The notes: generated by a model from the sequence alone, not told the origin. A stretch of 64,000 bases of DNA from Chelativorans petroleitrophicus (GCF_025398195.1 NZ_JAODNV010000005.1:186001-250000); one strand, 5' to 3'; shown: positions 44,085 through 54,834, counted from the stretch's first letter. Made by a program: numbers and translations.

Positions 44085-45542
44085 ATGCTGAAGAAGACCA
44101 GCCATTTTATGCGTGAGGCCAATCTCATCGGAGGCTCTTGGGTCCAGGCGGATTCGGGCGAGACGATCGAGGTGGTCAATCCCGCCAACGGGCAGACGAT
44201 CGGCACGGTGCCGAAATGCGGCCGGGCCGAAACGCGGCGCGCCATCGAGGCGGCCGAGGCGGCATTCCACTCTTGGAAGAAGACCTCGGCCAATGACCGG
44301 GCGAAGCTTCTGCGCAGGCTGCACGACGTGATCATGGACAATCAGGATGCGCTCGCGGAGCTTCTCGTCCTCGAGCAGGGCAAGCCGCTTGCCGAGGCGA
44401 AGGGCGAGGTGGGTATGTCGGCTGCCTACATCCTGTGGTTCGCGGAAGAGGCCCGGCGCGTCTACGGCGATGTCGTGCCTTCGCCCTGGGCGGACCGGCG
44501 CATTCTCGTCACCAAAGAGCCGGTCGGCGTGATCGGCGCGATCACGCCGTGGAATTTCCCTTCCTCAATGCTTGCGCGCAAGCTGGGCCCGGCGCTGGCG
44601 GCCGGATGCACGGCCGTGGCGAAGCCGGCTTCGCAAACGCCTTACTCTGGCCTTGCCTGGGGCGTGCTTGCCGAGGAGGCGGGTTTCCCTGCCGGCGTGG
44701 TGAACATCGTCACCGGCTCGGCTTCCGCGATTGGCGACGAACTCACTGAAAACCCGCTGGTACGCAAGATCACCTTCACCGGCTCGACCGAGATCGGCAA
44801 GCTTCTCATGCAGAAGGCCGCCGGCACCGTGAAGAAAGTGTCGATGGAACTCGGCGGCAACGCGCCCTTCCTGGTTTTCAACGACGCCGACGTGGACCGG
44901 GCCGTGCAAGGCGCGATCGTGGCCAAGTATCGCAATTCCGGCCAGACCTGCGTGTGCACCAACCGCTTCTTCGTGCAGGAGGAAATCCACGACCGCTTTG
45001 TCGAGAAGCTGGTGGAGGCCACGAGCAAGCTCAAGGTGGGCCCCGGCCTGGAGGAAGGTTCGCAGCAGGGTCCGCTGATCGACGAGAAGGCCGTGGAGAA
45101 GGTGGAGGAGCTGCTGGCCGACGCGACCTCCAAGGGCGCCAAGGTGGCCATCGGCGGCAAGCGCCACGCACTCGGCGGCACCTTTTTCGAGCCGACCGTC
45201 ATCACCGGCGCTTCGCCGGAAATGCGGATCATGGAAGAGGAAATCTTCGGGCCTGTGTCGCCTATCTTCCGCTTCAAGCACGAAGAGGAAGCGGTCGCCA
45301 TGGCCAACGCCACGTCCTTCGGCCTTGCCTGCTACTTCTACACCAGCGATTTGGGCCGCGCCTTCCGCGTCATGGAAGGGCTGAAATACGGTCTCGTCGG
45401 CGTCAATGAAGGCCTGATCACGACCGTGGAGGCTCCGTTTGGCGGCTTCAAGGAATCGGGGCTCGGCAAGGAAGGTGGATATCAGGGCATCGAGGATTAT
45501 CTCGATACCAAATATGTCTGCATCGGCGGGCTGGGGCTTTAG
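44085..45542 (+). CDS. gabD: NAD(P)-dependent aldehyde dehydrogenase (succinate-semialdehyde type)
   Basis: A 485-residue aldehyde dehydrogenase, most like succinate-semialdehyde dehydrogenase of GABA breakdown. It has ITPWNFPSSMLARKLGPALA near residue 152, NAD-binding FTGSTEIGKLL near 229, Glu in MELGGNAPFLVF near 255, and catalytic Cys in NSGQTCVCTNRFFVQE near 289. AGGAGG lies just before the ATG. Its stop abuts the cinA stop with no spacing. The succinate-semialdehyde specificity is likely but not proven. Confidence 0.88.
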   Translation: MLKKTSHFMREANLIGGSWVQADSGETIEVVNPANGQTIGTVPKCGRAETRRAIEAAEAAFHSWKKTSANDRAKLLRRLHDVIMDNQDALAELLVLEQGKPLAEAKGEVGMSAAYILWFAEEARRVYGDVVPSPWADRRILVTKEPVGVIGAITPWNFPSSMLARKLGPALAAGCTAVAKPASQTPYSGLAWGVLAEEAGFPAGVVNIVTGSASAIGDELTENPLVRKITFTGSTEIGKLLMQKAAGTVKKVSMELGGNAPFLVFNDADVDRAVQGAIVAKYRNSGQTCVCTNRFFVQEEIHDRFVEKLVEATSKLKVGPGLEEGSQQGPLIDEKAVEKVEELLADATSKGAKVAIGGKRHALGGTFFEPTVITGASPEMRIMEEEIFGPVSPIFRFKHEEEAVAMANATSFGLACYFYTSDLGRAFRVMEGLKYGLVGVNEGLITTVEAPFGGFKESGLGKEGGYQGIEDYLDTKYVCIGGLGL

Positions 45543-46034
45543 CTAAGCCTTGCTCGCTGCCTCCAGCACCAGGGACAGCGCGGTCGCCACGCTGTCCCTG
45601 CGCACGATGGCGCGCTCCCCGGCAAGGAAGATGCGCTTTTCCGCGCGTGGCTCCTTGCCCTTCACGGCCAGACCGAACCAGACAAGACCCACAGGCTTTT
45701 CCGCGCTGCCGCCGCCGGGTCCGGCGATACCGGTGATCGAGACGGCCATATCCGCGCGGGAATGGCGGAGGGCGCCTTCTGCCATCTCGCGCGCGGTTTC
45801 TGCAGACACTGCGCCGTGCTGGCTCAGGGTTTCCTCCGAGACGTCGAGGAGCTCCATCTTCGCCTCGTTGGAATAGGTGACGAAGCCGCGCTCGAATACG
45901 TTGGAGGCGCCCGCAAGGTCCGTCAGGGCGGCGCTCACCATTCCGCCGGTGCAGGATTCGGCCGTGGCGAGTTTCAGGCCCTTTTTCTCAAGCGTACGCA
46001 ATACCTTAGCGGCCAACATTGAGGTGTCGCTCAT
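45543..46034 (-). CDS. cinA: CinA-family nicotinamide-nucleotide amidohydrolase
   Basis: A 163-residue single-domain CinA C-terminal (PncC) protein, which deamidates NMN to recycle NAD. Motifs are LATAESCTGGMVSAAL near residue 22 (catalytic Ser region), FVTYSNEAKMELLDV, and VSITGIAGPGGGSAEKPVG near residue 105. The larger two-domain form is absent. It begins 3 bases after the ispDF stop and is transcribed in the same direction as ispDF. Confidence 0.93.
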   Translation of the reverse strand: MSDTSMLAAKVLRTLEKKGLKLATAESCTGGMVSAALTDLAGASNVFERGFVTYSNEAKMELLDVSEETLSQHGAVSAETAREMAEGALRHSRADMAVSITGIAGPGGGSAEKPVGLVWFGLAVKGKEPRAEKRIFLAGERAIVRRDSVATALSLVLEAASKA

Positions 46035-46037
46035 TCC

Positions 46038-47276
46038 TCACCCTCCGTCAGCCAGGCGGCCGGGATAGACGACTGTTGCGGTCGCGATCGCGGCAATTCC
46101 CTCGGCACGTCCGATGAACCCCAGTCCCTCGTTCGTCGTCGCCTTCACAGAAAGGCGCTCGGCGGAAATTCCGAGCATGCGGGAAAGTTCCGCGCGCATC
46201 GCGTCGCGATGAGGGCCGATCTTGGGCGCTTCGCAGATCAGCGTGATGTCGGCGTTGGCAATGCGCCCGCCGCGCTCGCGCACCAGCCGCACGGCATGCT
46301 CGACGAAGAGATGGGACGGGGCACCCTTCCACTTGGGATCCGAGGGCGGGAAGTGGGTGCCGATGTCGCCTGCCCCGCAGGTGGCAAGCAGCGCGTCTGT
46401 CAGCGCATGCAGGCCCACATCGGCGTCGGAATGACCCGACAGCCGTCGCGAATGAGGAATCTTTACCCCACAAAGGGTTACGTTGTCGCCTTCAACAAAA
46501 GCATGTACGTCGTAGCCGTTACCCGTGCGCACATCCGGCAAACCGTTCATCATTCCTCCCAGTCTCTGGTCGGCCAGCGCGAGGTCACGCGCCCACGTGA
46601 TCTTCACATTGTCCGGAGAGCCTTCGACCAGACGGTTTTCCAGCCCTGCCCATTCGGCGATGGACGCATCGTCCGTGAAGCCGTCGAGCCCTGCTTGGGC
46701 AGCTTTCTCGTGCGCGGCTAGGATCGCACGGAATGGAAAGCCCTGCGGGGTCTGCGCGGCAAAAAGCCCGTCGCGCGGAACCGTACCCGCCACGCGCATG
46801 TCCTTTTCCGCGTGTTTCAGCGTATCGGAAACCGCAACGGCGGGAAGGGCGCCGTTGTGCTCCCCTACGGCGTCGATCACCCGGTCGATCAGAACGGCAT
46901 CGACAAAGGGCCGTACGGCATCGTGGATGAGCACGATCTCGGGCTCGAGGTCTTCGATGGCCCGAAGGGCAAGCCGTGTCGATTCCTGCCGCGTAGCCCC
47001 GCCTGGCACCGCCCGCACATCGGCGTCGAGCCCGGCACTGGCCTGCGCGAAAAGATCGTCGTCGTTGGGATGGATGGCGACCGCTATGGCGTCGATGCGC
47101 GGGTGCACTGCGAATGCTTCAAGCGTGTGACGGATCACCGGCTTGCCGCCGATGATGCGGTATTGCTTGGGTCCTTGGTCGGTGTGGCCCGCCCGCGAGC
47201 CGCGGCCTGCCGCCACGAGCACGACAGCAACACTGCACTTCAGCGCCTTCTGATCCCTTTCAGATTGCGTAGTCAT
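46038..47276 (-). CDS. ispDF: Bifunctional IspD/IspF (MEP pathway cytidylyltransferase and cyclodiphosphate synthase)
   Basis: A 412-residue fusion of two non-mevalonate isoprenoid enzymes, as found in many alphaproteobacteria. IspD occupies about residues 10-245 ([33 protein letters not shown]). IspF occupies about 253-408 ([29 protein letters not shown] with metal-binding Asp/His, AEKLSV-type [18 protein letters not shown]). The ATG at 47276 is preferred; a start ten codons upstream is possible. Downstream cinA follows closely. Confidence 0.96.
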   Translation of the reverse strand: MTTQSERDQKALKCSVAVVLVAAGRGSRAGHTDQGPKQYRIIGGKPVIRHTLEAFAVHPRIDAIAVAIHPNDDDLFAQASAGLDADVRAVPGGATRQESTRLALRAIEDLEPEIVLIHDAVRPFVDAVLIDRVIDAVGEHNGALPAVAVSDTLKHAEKDMRVAGTVPRDGLFAAQTPQGFPFRAILAAHEKAAQAGLDGFTDDASIAEWAGLENRLVEGSPDNVKITWARDLALADQRLGGMMNGLPDVRTGNGYDVHAFVEGDNVTLCGVKIPHSRRLSGHSDADVGLHALTDALLATCGAGDIGTHFPPSDPKWKGAPSHLFVEHAVRLVRERGGRIANADITLICEAPKIGPHRDAMRAELSRMLGISAERLSVKATTNEGLGFIGRAEGIAAIATATVVYPGRLADGG

Positions 47277-47383
47277 GGCGAGACGCTTAATTGCGAGCGC
47301 AGGCAAATGCCAGCGGATTTCTCCGGTGCAGAAATCATCCGTTGCGCGCGAAAGGATTTCTGTCTAGAAAATAGGCAGCGGAC

Positions 47384-48418
47384 ATGGGTGCCCGAATTTT
47401 GAGCAGCAATTCTCTACACAAGCTGGCGTTACCTCTTCGCGTGGGGGCAGTGGAACTTCGCAACCGGGTGTTCCTGGCGCCCATGTCAGGCGTTACGGAC
47501 CTTCCTTTCCGCTTGCTTGCGCATGCGCACGGAGCAGGGCTCGTCGTCTCCGAGATGGTGGCGAGTGGCGAGCTTGCGAAAGGCCGAATGGATACCGAAC
47601 GGCGCATCCGCCGCCCGAATATCGACGTGCATATGGTGCAGATCGCCGGGCGTGAAGCCCGCTGGATGGCGGAGGCTGCCCGCATCGCGGTGGACGAGGG
47701 CGCGGACATCATCGATATCAATATGGGCTGTCCAGCCAAGAAGGTGACCGGCGGCTATTCGGGTTCGGCTCTGATGCGCGAGCCCGACCATGCACTGTCG
47801 CTGATCGAGGCGGTCGTGAAGGCGTCATCTGCTCCGGTGACGGTCAAGATGCGGCTCGGCTGGGACGAGAACAGCCTCAACGCGCCCGAAATTGCCCGCC
47901 GTGCCGAGGAGGCGGGCGTGGCGATGGTGACGGTGCACGGGCGCACACGCTGCCAGTTCTACAAGGGCAGGGCGGATTGGCGCGCAATCGCGGCGGTCAA
48001 ACAGGCGGTTTCCATTCCTGTCGTTGCGAATGGAGATGCCGAAGGGCCTGCGGAGGCGATGGAGATGCTTGCGCAGTCCGGCGCCGATGCGGTGATGATC
48101 GGCCGCGCCCACTACGGGGCGCCGTGGAAGGCCGGCGCGCTCGCGCATTTCGCCGCCGGAAGCGTAGCGCCCGGCATCCCGGACGAAGAGCAGATGGCCG
48201 ACTACGTGGCCACCCATTACGAGGCGATGCTGTCGCATTACGGCACAGGGCAGGGGGTGCGTCATGCACGCAAGCACCTGGGCTGGTATCTGGATCGCAT
48301 GGGCGCCGCCAGCTCCACCCTGCGCCAGTCCATCATGACGGAGACCGATCCTCGGACGGTCTTGCGGCTTCTGCGGGTCGCCTTTGGCGAACCGACTCCA
48401 TGCAGGGAGGCAGCATGA
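47384..48418 (+). CDS. dusB: tRNA-dihydrouridine synthase (NifR3 group)
   Basis: A 344-residue flavoenzyme that reduces uridines in tRNA. It has [20 protein letters not shown] near residue 28 (FMN site), [14 protein letters not shown], the catalytic Cys in [11 protein letters not shown] near residue 112, and [15 protein letters not shown] near residue 186. In rhizobia the gene stands before ntrB, and the name nifR3 comes from that position. Its stop overlaps the ntrB start (ATGA), so the two are coupled. Confidence 0.95.
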   Translation: MGARILSSNSLHKLALPLRVGAVELRNRVFLAPMSGVTDLPFRLLAHAHGAGLVVSEMVASGELAKGRMDTERRIRRPNIDVHMVQIAGREARWMAEAARIAVDEGADIIDINMGCPAKKVTGGYSGSALMREPDHALSLIEAVVKASSAPVTVKMRLGWDENSLNAPEIARRAEEAGVAMVTVHGRTRCQFYKGRADWRAIAAVKQAVSIPVVANGDAEGPAEAMEMLAQSGADAVMIGRAHYGAPWKAGALAHFAAGSVAPGIPDEEQMADYVATHYEAMLSHYGTGQGVRHARKHLGWYLDRMGAASSTLRQSIMTETDPRTVLRLLRVAFGEPTPCREAA

Positions 48419-49548
48419 GCAGTAACACGCCCTATGCTGCCCACGGCGCGGCCCATGTAGCGCAGCTTGCCGTCAACTCCATCGGCCATCCGGTCATCAT
48501 GGTGGACAAGGACGGCTTCATCACCTTCGCAAATGCCGAGGCGGAGAATTTCTTCCGGTCGAGCGCCGCGATGCTGGCGCGCCATCGCTTGGCCGATTTC
48601 GTCCCCTTCGGCAGCCCGATGCTTTCGCTCGTGGAGCAGGTTCGCGAGCGCCGCGCGCCCTTCAACGAGTATCGCGTCGATATCTCCTCGCCCCGGCTCG
48701 GGCCGGACAAGGCAGTGGATATCTATGTCGCGCCGGTCTCGGAGCTTCCCGGTTCCGTCGTCGTCATGCTCCAGGAACGCTCGATGGCCGAGAAGATCGA
48801 CCGCCAGATGACCCATCGCGGGGCGGCGCGCTCGGTAACGGGGCTGGCTGCGATGCTGGCGCACGAAATCAAGAACCCGCTTTCGGGCATCAGGGGCGCC
48901 GCCCAACTGCTCGAACAGGTCGTCTCCGACGACGACCGCGCGCTCGCCCGGCTGATCACCGAGGAGACCGACCGGATCGTGGCGCTTGTGGATCGCATGG
49001 AGGTCTTTTCGGATGACCGGCCGGTCGACCGCGAACCGGTCAACATCCACATCGTTCTCGACCATGTGAAGGCCATCGCCAAGAGCGGATTTGCGAGCCA
49101 CATCAAGATCGTCGAGGAATACGACCCATCTTTGCCCCTTATCCTCGCCAATCGCGACCAGCTCGTGCAGGTCTTCCTGAACCTTGTGAAGAACGCCGCC
49201 GAAGCCATTGGGGATTCAAGCGGAGGCGAGATCAGGCTGACCACGGCTTTCCGTCCCGGCATCCGCTTTTCCGTGCCCGGTACGCGCGAGCGCGTCTCAT
49301 TGCCTATGGAGTTCTGCGTGCATGACAACGGGCCGGGCGTGCCGGAAGATATTCAGTCGATTATCTTCGACCCTTTCATCACGACGAAGCAGAATGGCTC
49401 CGGGCTGGGCCTGGCCCTGGTAGCGAAGATCGTGGGCGCCCACGGAGGCATTGTCGAATGCGATTCCTCCTCCCGCGGCACTACGTTCCGCATCCTGATG
49501 CCGGCCTGGCGCGGGGAGGGGGAGGATACGGAAAGTCAGCGGACGTGA
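48415..49548 (+). CDS. ntrB: Nitrogen regulation sensor kinase NtrB
   Basis: NtrB controls NtrC phosphorylation in response to nitrogen status, through PII. The 377-residue cytoplasmic protein has a PAS-like N-terminus ([20 protein letters not shown], about 21-40), HisKA with phospho-acceptor His150 in [15 protein letters not shown], and HATPase boxes ([42 protein letters not shown]). AGGGAGGCAGC precedes the ATG. It lies between dusB and ntrC in the usual rhizobial order. Confidence 0.96.
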   Translation: MSSNTPYAAHGAAHVAQLAVNSIGHPVIMVDKDGFITFANAEAENFFRSSAAMLARHRLADFVPFGSPMLSLVEQVRERRAPFNEYRVDISSPRLGPDKAVDIYVAPVSELPGSVVVMLQERSMAEKIDRQMTHRGAARSVTGLAAMLAHEIKNPLSGIRGAAQLLEQVVSDDDRALARLITEETDRIVALVDRMEVFSDDRPVDREPVNIHIVLDHVKAIAKSGFASHIKIVEEYDPSLPLILANRDQLVQVFLNLVKNAAEAIGDSSGGEIRLTTAFRPGIRFSVPGTRERVSLPMEFCVHDNGPGVPEDIQSIIFDPFITTKQNGSGLGLALVAKIVGAHGGIVECDSSSRGTTFRILMPAWRGEGEDTESQRT

Positions 49549-49552
49549 AGGC

Positions 49553-51040
49553 ATGAGCGCACACGGCAACATCCTCGTGGCTGATGACGATGCGGCCATC
49601 CGTACGGTCCTCAATCAGGCGCTGTCCCGCGTCGGCCATCAAGTGCGGGTGACCTCGAACGCGGCGACGCTCTGGCGCTGGGTCACGGCGGGCGAGGGGG
49701 ACCTTGTCATCACCGATGTTGTGATGCCCGACGAAAACGCCTTCGACCTTTTGCCGCGCATCAGGAAGGCCAGGCCCGATCTGCCGGTCATCGTCATGAG
49801 CGCCCAGAACACGTTCATGACCGCCATTCGCGCCTCGGAGGCGGGGGCCTACGAATATCTCCCCAAGCCCTTCGATCTGACGGAACTTCTCTCCATCGTG
49901 GGGCGCGCGCTGGCGGAGCCCCGTTCGAGGCCCGTGGAGAAAAAGGCGCCCGAGACGCCCGAATCGATGCCGCTCGTCGGCCGCTCGCCGGCCATGCAGG
50001 ACATCTACCGGATGCTCGCCCGCATGATGCAGACGGATCTCACGGTTATGATCGGCGGCGAATCGGGTACCGGTAAGGAGTTGGTGGCCCGCGCGCTGCA
50101 CGAGTTCGGCAAGCGCCGCAACGGCCCCTTCGTTGCCATCAACATGGCGGCCATTCCGCGCGATCTGATCGAATCGGAGCTCTTCGGTCACGAAAAGGGC
50201 GCCTTCACCGGCGCGCAGCAGCGTTCGTCGGGGCGCTTCGAGCAAGCCGAGGGCGGCACGCTGTTTCTGGACGAGATCGGGGACATGCCGATGGAGGCGC
50301 AGACGCGGCTTCTGCGCGTGCTCCAACAGGGCGAATACACCACCGTGGGCGGCCGCACGCCGATTAAGACCGATGTGCGCATCGTGGCCGCTACAAACAA
50401 GGACCTGCGCGCGCTCATCAATCAGGGACTTTTCCGCGAAGACCTGTTCTACCGCCTCAATGTGGTGCCGCTGCGCCTGCCGCCGCTGCGCGAGCGCACG
50501 GAGGATATTCCTGATCTCGTGCGCCATTTCTTCGCCCAGGCCGAACGTGAGGGGCTGCCCGCCAAGCGCATCTCCAAGGGCGGTTTTGACGCGATGATGC
50601 GCTATCCTTGGCCAGGCAATGTGCGGGAGCTGGAAAATCTCGTACGCCGGCTGGCAGCACTCTACCCACAGGAGGAAATCTCCGAGGAGATCATCCTCAA
50701 TGAGCTATACGGCAGCGCGCCGGCCGCAAAATCGCAAGCCGAGGAGGGCACGGGCTCGGATCTGCCCCTCGGCCAGGCCGTCGAGCGCTACCTGCAGCGC
50801 TATTTCCGCGGCTTCGGCGCTGGATTGCCGCCGCCGGGGCTCTATCACCGGGTTCTGGCGGAGGTGGAGTATCCCCTGATCCTCGCCGCGCTCGCGGCCA
50901 CGCAGGGAAATCAGATACGCGCGGCCGAACTTCTGGGTCTCAACCGCAATACGCTGCGCAAGAAGATTCGCGAGCTTGGCGTGGATATCTACCGCGCAAC
51001 CCGGCCTTCCGGCAGCATTGGCAGCCTTCAGACGGAATAG
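49553..51040 (+). CDS. ntrC: Nitrogen regulation response regulator NtrC
   Basis: NtrC activates sigma-54 promoters of nitrogen genes. The 495-residue protein has a receiver with Asp55 in [12 protein letters not shown], a sigma-54 AAA+ domain (Walker [10 protein letters not shown], the RNA polymerase contact motif GAFTGA, Walker [11 protein letters not shown]), and a Fis-type helix-turn-helix ([20 protein letters not shown]). It starts 4 bases after the ntrB stop. A spaced pair of hairpins lies downstream, before ntrY. Confidence 0.97.
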   Translation: MSAHGNILVADDDAAIRTVLNQALSRVGHQVRVTSNAATLWRWVTAGEGDLVITDVVMPDENAFDLLPRIRKARPDLPVIVMSAQNTFMTAIRASEAGAYEYLPKPFDLTELLSIVGRALAEPRSRPVEKKAPETPESMPLVGRSPAMQDIYRMLARMMQTDLTVMIGGESGTGKELVARALHEFGKRRNGPFVAINMAAIPRDLIESELFGHEKGAFTGAQQRSSGRFEQAEGGTLFLDEIGDMPMEAQTRLLRVLQQGEYTTVGGRTPIKTDVRIVAATNKDLRALINQGLFREDLFYRLNVVPLRLPPLRERTEDIPDLVRHFFAQAEREGLPAKRISKGGFDAMMRYPWPGNVRELENLVRRLAALYPQEEISEEIILNELYGSAPAAKSQAEEGTGSDLPLGQAVERYLQRYFRGFGAGLPPPGLYHRVLAEVEYPLILAALAATQGNQIRAAELLGLNRNTLRKKIRELGVDIYRATRPSGSIGSLQTE

Positions 51041-51120
51041 CCCTTCTTTCGCTATCCTGTGTCCACACCGCTGGGATTCTCTCCCGAAAGTCCACTGGCC
51101 CGTTGCAAAATCGCCACAAT

Positions 51121-51166
51121 GCGTTGCATATCTGCAACGCGATTGCCGGTTGCGTGACGAACCGGC
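51121..51166 (+). promoter_or_regulatory. Two tandem hairpins between ntrC and ntrY
   Basis: GCGTTGCA-TATC-TGCAACGC (51121-51140) is a perfect 8-base stem. GCCGGTT, 8 bases, AACCGGC (51145-51166) is a perfect 7-base stem immediately after. They end 29 bases before the ntrY start. They may attenuate ntrC-to-ntrY readthrough or be protein-binding sites; no T-run follows either. Confidence 0.45.
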
Positions 51167-51195
51167 GAGGTTAATGGGGTGAGGGTGAGTTCTTT

Positions 51196-53478
51196 ATGAG
51201 CACGCAGGCGCCGGCCATGTCCGCAGAGCCGTACCGGCCCAATCCGACGGAGGGGCGGCGTCTCATGGCATGGCCAGGCATTCTGGCTGCGGCCGGCGCG
51301 CTGCTGACGGCTGCCGTCTCGTTCGCCGTTCTCCTGGGGCTCACGCCCCTTGCGCCCGACGCTTCCACCACTCTCGCGCTGATCGGTATCAACGCGGCCT
51401 TTGTCCTGATTCTGATCGGGCTGATCGCGCGCGAGGCGCACCGCATCTATACGGCGCGCAAGGGTGGCAAGGCTGCCTCGCGGCTGCATGTGCGCATCGT
51501 CGCCATGTTCTCGCTGGTGGCGGCGATTCCGGCCATATTGGTCGCCATTGTCGCTTCCATCACGCTCGATCTGGGTCTCGACCGCTGGTTCGAGATCAGA
51601 ACCCGCGTCATCGTGCAGTCGTCGCTGTCCATCGCGGATGCCTATGTGCAGCAGAACGCTCAGACGCTGCAGGGCACGACGCTCTCAATGGCGATCGACC
51701 TCGATCGCCTTCGCACCCTCTACAATCTCGACCGCACCGGGTTCCGCCAGGTGCTGACGCAGCAGGCGAGGGGGCGGGGGCTTACCTATGCGGTGCTCAT
51801 TCGTGAAGATGAGTCGGTCATCATGGGCGCCGAAATGCCCCGCTCCGGCGAGATTCCGGCCCCGCCCAACGGTGTTCTGGGGCAGGCTGCACAGGGGCTA
51901 ACCGTCCTGTTCGACCTACCGCCCGGCAATCTGATCGGCGCCGTCGTAAAACTCAGGGAAATCCCCGACGCTTATCTCTACACGCTGCGCGAGCTCGACC
52001 CGCAGGTCATCAAGGCGCAGCGCATCGTTGCCGCCAATGCCGACGAATACCGAGCCCTGGAGGGGAACCGCTTCAATACGCAGGTCGCCTTCGCGCTACT
52101 CTATCTCATCGTGACGCTCGCCATCGTTCTGGCCGCCATCTGGACGGGCATTGCGGTCGCGGACCGGCTGGTGCGGCCCATCCGCCAACTCATCGCTGCG
52201 GCCGACGCGGTATCGACTGGAAACCTCGACGTTGCCGTCCCGGTACGCCGTTCCGACGGGGACGTGGCCTCTCTCGGCGACACCTTCAACAAGATGACGC
52301 TGCAACTCAAGACGCAGCGCGACCAGCTCATCCATGCGCGCGACATGATAGACGAGCGCCGGCGCTTCACCGAAGCGGTGCTGTCGGGCGTGTCAGCGGG
52401 CGTCATCGGCGTCGACCGGCAGGGCACCGTCTCCATCGTCAACCGCTCGGCCGAAACCATGCTTTCTATCCACGCCGCCGATACGCTGGGCAAGAATCTT
52501 ACGGCCGTCCTTCCGCAGGTTGGACGCGTGTTCGAGGTCGGCAAGGCATCGGGGCGCAAGGTCTATCGCGACCAGGTGACCTTCTATCGCAGCGGCTCGG
52601 AGCGCACCTTCAACATCCAGATCACCACCGAGGAGACTGTGGGCGGCGCCGAGGAGCGCTCATATGTCGTGACGGTCGACGACATCACTGATCTGGTGCA
52701 GGCGCAGCGCTCCACCGCCTGGGCCGACGTGGCCCGGCGCATTGCCCACGAGATCAAGAATCCGCTCACCCCCATCCAGCTCTCCGCGGAGCGCATCCGC
52801 CGGCGTTTCGGGAAGGTGATCACCGAGGATCGCGAAATCTTCGACCAGTGCACCGACACGATCATCCGCCAGGTCGGGGACATCGGCCGGATGGTGGACG
52901 AGTTCTCCGCTTTTGCGCGCATGCCCAAGCCGGATATGCAGAAGCTCGATCTGCGCGAGCCGTTGCGTGAGGCATCCTTCCTGATCGAGGTGAGCCGTCC
53001 CGACATCACGATAGAGAACGATCTGGGCAATCAGCCTCTGATCGGACGCTTCGATACACGGTTGATGAGTCAGGCCTTCGGCAACATCATCAAGAACGCC
53101 GCCGAAGCAATCGATGCCGCATCGCGCGAGGCCGACCGCATGGGCGTGATCCGCATCACTGCGCGGCAGGCGGGCGGGGTGATCGAGGTCAGCGTGATGG
53201 ACAATGGCAAGGGCCTGCCGCGCGAGAACCGGCAAAGGTTGCTCGAGCCTTACATGACGACGCGCGAGAAGGGCACCGGCCTGGGGCTCGCTATCGTCAA
53301 GAAGATCATCGAGGACCATGGCGGCCGGCTGGAGTTGCACGACGCTCCAGCCTCCTTCCACGGCGGTGTAGGCGCAATGGTGCGAATGCTGCTGCCGGCA
53401 GCACCCGATGAGCGGGGAAGCAGGGCAGGGGTGGGCGAGACTGCAGGTAGAACGGAAAAGATCGACAATGGCGTCTGA
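51196..53478 (+). CDS. ntrY: Nitrogen regulation membrane sensor kinase NtrY
   Basis: A 760-residue membrane histidine kinase paired with NtrX. Four hydrophobic helices are visible (about 26-48, 57-77, 98-118 and 292-315), with a periplasmic loop of about 170 residues between the last two. A HAMP domain (VADRLVRPIRQLIAAADAVS), a PAS domain, HisKA with His in [16 protein letters not shown] near residue 517, and a HATPase domain with GTGLGLAIVKKIIEDHGG follow. The length and long periplasmic part are normal for NtrY. The gene overlaps ntrX by 11 bases. Confidence 0.96.
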   Translation: MSTQAPAMSAEPYRPNPTEGRRLMAWPGILAAAGALLTAAVSFAVLLGLTPLAPDASTTLALIGINAAFVLILIGLIAREAHRIYTARKGGKAASRLHVRIVAMFSLVAAIPAILVAIVASITLDLGLDRWFEIRTRVIVQSSLSIADAYVQQNAQTLQGTTLSMAIDLDRLRTLYNLDRTGFRQVLTQQARGRGLTYAVLIREDESVIMGAEMPRSGEIPAPPNGVLGQAAQGLTVLFDLPPGNLIGAVVKLREIPDAYLYTLRELDPQVIKAQRIVAANADEYRALEGNRFNTQVAFALLYLIVTLAIVLAAIWTGIAVADRLVRPIRQLIAAADAVSTGNLDVAVPVRRSDGDVASLGDTFNKMTLQLKTQRDQLIHARDMIDERRRFTEAVLSGVSAGVIGVDRQGTVSIVNRSAETMLSIHAADTLGKNLTAVLPQVGRVFEVGKASGRKVYRDQVTFYRSGSERTFNIQITTEETVGGAEERSYVVTVDDITDLVQAQRSTAWADVARRIAHEIKNPLTPIQLSAERIRRRFGKVITEDREIFDQCTDTIIRQVGDIGRMVDEFSAFARMPKPDMQKLDLREPLREASFLIEVSRPDITIENDLGNQPLIGRFDTRLMSQAFGNIIKNAAEAIDAASREADRMGVIRITARQAGGVIEVSVMDNGKGLPRENRQRLLEPYMTTREKGTGLGLAIVKKIIEDHGGRLELHDAPASFHGGVGAMVRMLLPAAPDERGSRAGVGETAGRTEKIDNGV

Positions 53479-54829
53479 CATTCTGGTCGTCGACGACGAG
53501 GAAGATATCCGGGAACTGGTCGCGGGAATTCTGAGCGACGAGGGCCACGAGGCGCGCACGGCTGGCAACAGCGATGCGGCCCTCGCGGCGATTGCCGAGC
53601 GGGTGCCGAGGCTTGTGCTGCTCGACATCTGGCTGCAGGGCTCGACGCTGGACGGAATGGCCCTGCTCGACAAGATCAAGGAAATGCACCCCGACCTGCC
53701 GGTGGTCATGATCTCCGGGCATGGCACCATCGAGACGGCCGTGGCGGCCATCAAGCGCGGCGCATATGACTTTATCGAAAAGCCGTTCAAGGCCGACCGG
53801 TTAATCCTGATCTGCGAGCGGGCGCTGGAGACGTCCAAGCTCCGCCGCGAGGTCTTGGACCTGAAGAAACGCAGCGGCGAAACCTTCGACCTCATTGGCA
53901 ATTCGCCCGCCATCAACCAGCTGCGTCAGACCATTGAGCGTGTTGCGCCCACCAACAGCCGCATCATGCTGATCGGCCCTTCCGGTTCCGGCAAGGAACT
54001 GGCCGCCCGCGCCATCCACGCCCTCTCCGCGCGTGCCAACGGGCCGTTCGTCTCACTCAACGCCGCCTCGATCACGCCTGAGCGCATGGAGATCGAGCTT
54101 TTCGGCACCGAATCGAACGGCGGCGAGCGTAAGGTGGGGGCGCTCGAAGAGGCCCATCGCGGCACGCTCTATCTCGATGAGGTGGCCGACATGCCGCGCG
54201 AGACGCAGGGCAAGATCCTGCGCGTGCTGGTCGATCAGCAGTTCGAGCGCGTGGGCGGCACCAAGCGCGTCAAGGTGGACGTGCGCATCATCTCGTCGAC
54301 GGCCCGGAACCTCGAATCCCTGATCGCGGAGGGGCGCTTCCGGGAAGATCTATATCATCGTCTGGCGGTGGTGCCGATCATGGTTCCGTCATTGGCGGAA
54401 CGGCGCGAGGACATACCGCTGCTCGTGGAACATTTCATGCACCAGATCACCGCGCAGGCGGGCATCAAGCCTAGGCGGCTGGGCGAGGATGCTATGGCGG
54501 TGCTTCAGGCGCACAACTGGCCGGGCAACATCCGCCAGCTCCGCAACAATATTGAACGGCTGATGATCCTAACGCGCGGCGAGGATGAAGATAAGCCGAT
54601 CACTGCCGATCTCCTGCCGGCGGAGATTGGCGATGTGATGCCGCGTGTGCCCACGCAGTCGGATCAGCATATCATGGCGCTGCCCTTGCGCGAGGCGCGC
54701 GAGCTGTTCGAGAAGGAATACCTGCTTGCCCAGATCAACCGCTTCGGCGGCAACATCTCACGCACGGCCGAATTCATCGGCATGGAACGCTCGGCGCTGC
54801 ATAGGAAGTTGAAGTCGTTGGGAGTTTAA
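53468..54829 (+). CDS. ntrX: Nitrogen regulation response regulator NtrX
   Basis: A 453-residue NtrC-family regulator. It has a receiver with Asp53 in LVLLDIWLQG, an AAA+ domain with Walker A GPSGSGKE, Walker B LYLDEVADMP and a C-terminal helix-turn-helix (NISRTAEFIGMERSALHRKL). Where NtrC has GAFTGA, NtrX has TESNGGERKVGALEEA, so direct sigma-54 activation is doubtful. The ATG at 53468 lies inside the ntrY end; a longer frame upstream is less likely. Confidence 0.96.
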   Translation: MASDILVVDDEEDIRELVAGILSDEGHEARTAGNSDAALAAIAERVPRLVLLDIWLQGSTLDGMALLDKIKEMHPDLPVVMISGHGTIETAVAAIKRGAYDFIEKPFKADRLILICERALETSKLRREVLDLKKRSGETFDLIGNSPAINQLRQTIERVAPTNSRIMLIGPSGSGKELAARAIHALSARANGPFVSLNAASITPERMEIELFGTESNGGERKVGALEEAHRGTLYLDEVADMPRETQGKILRVLVDQQFERVGGTKRVKVDVRIISSTARNLESLIAEGRFREDLYHRLAVVPIMVPSLAERREDIPLLVEHFMHQITAQAGIKPRRLGEDAMAVLQAHNWPGNIRQLRNNIERLMILTRGEDEDKPITADLLPAEIGDVMPRVPTQSDQHIMALPLREARELFEKEYLLAQINRFGGNISRTAEFIGMERSALHRKLKSLGV

Positions 54830-54834
54830 GGCCA

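Noticed and set aside
46038-47276. ispD-ispF as a frameshift or assembly fusion
   Set aside because: The IspDF fusion is a normal form in alphaproteobacteria, and both active sites are intact.
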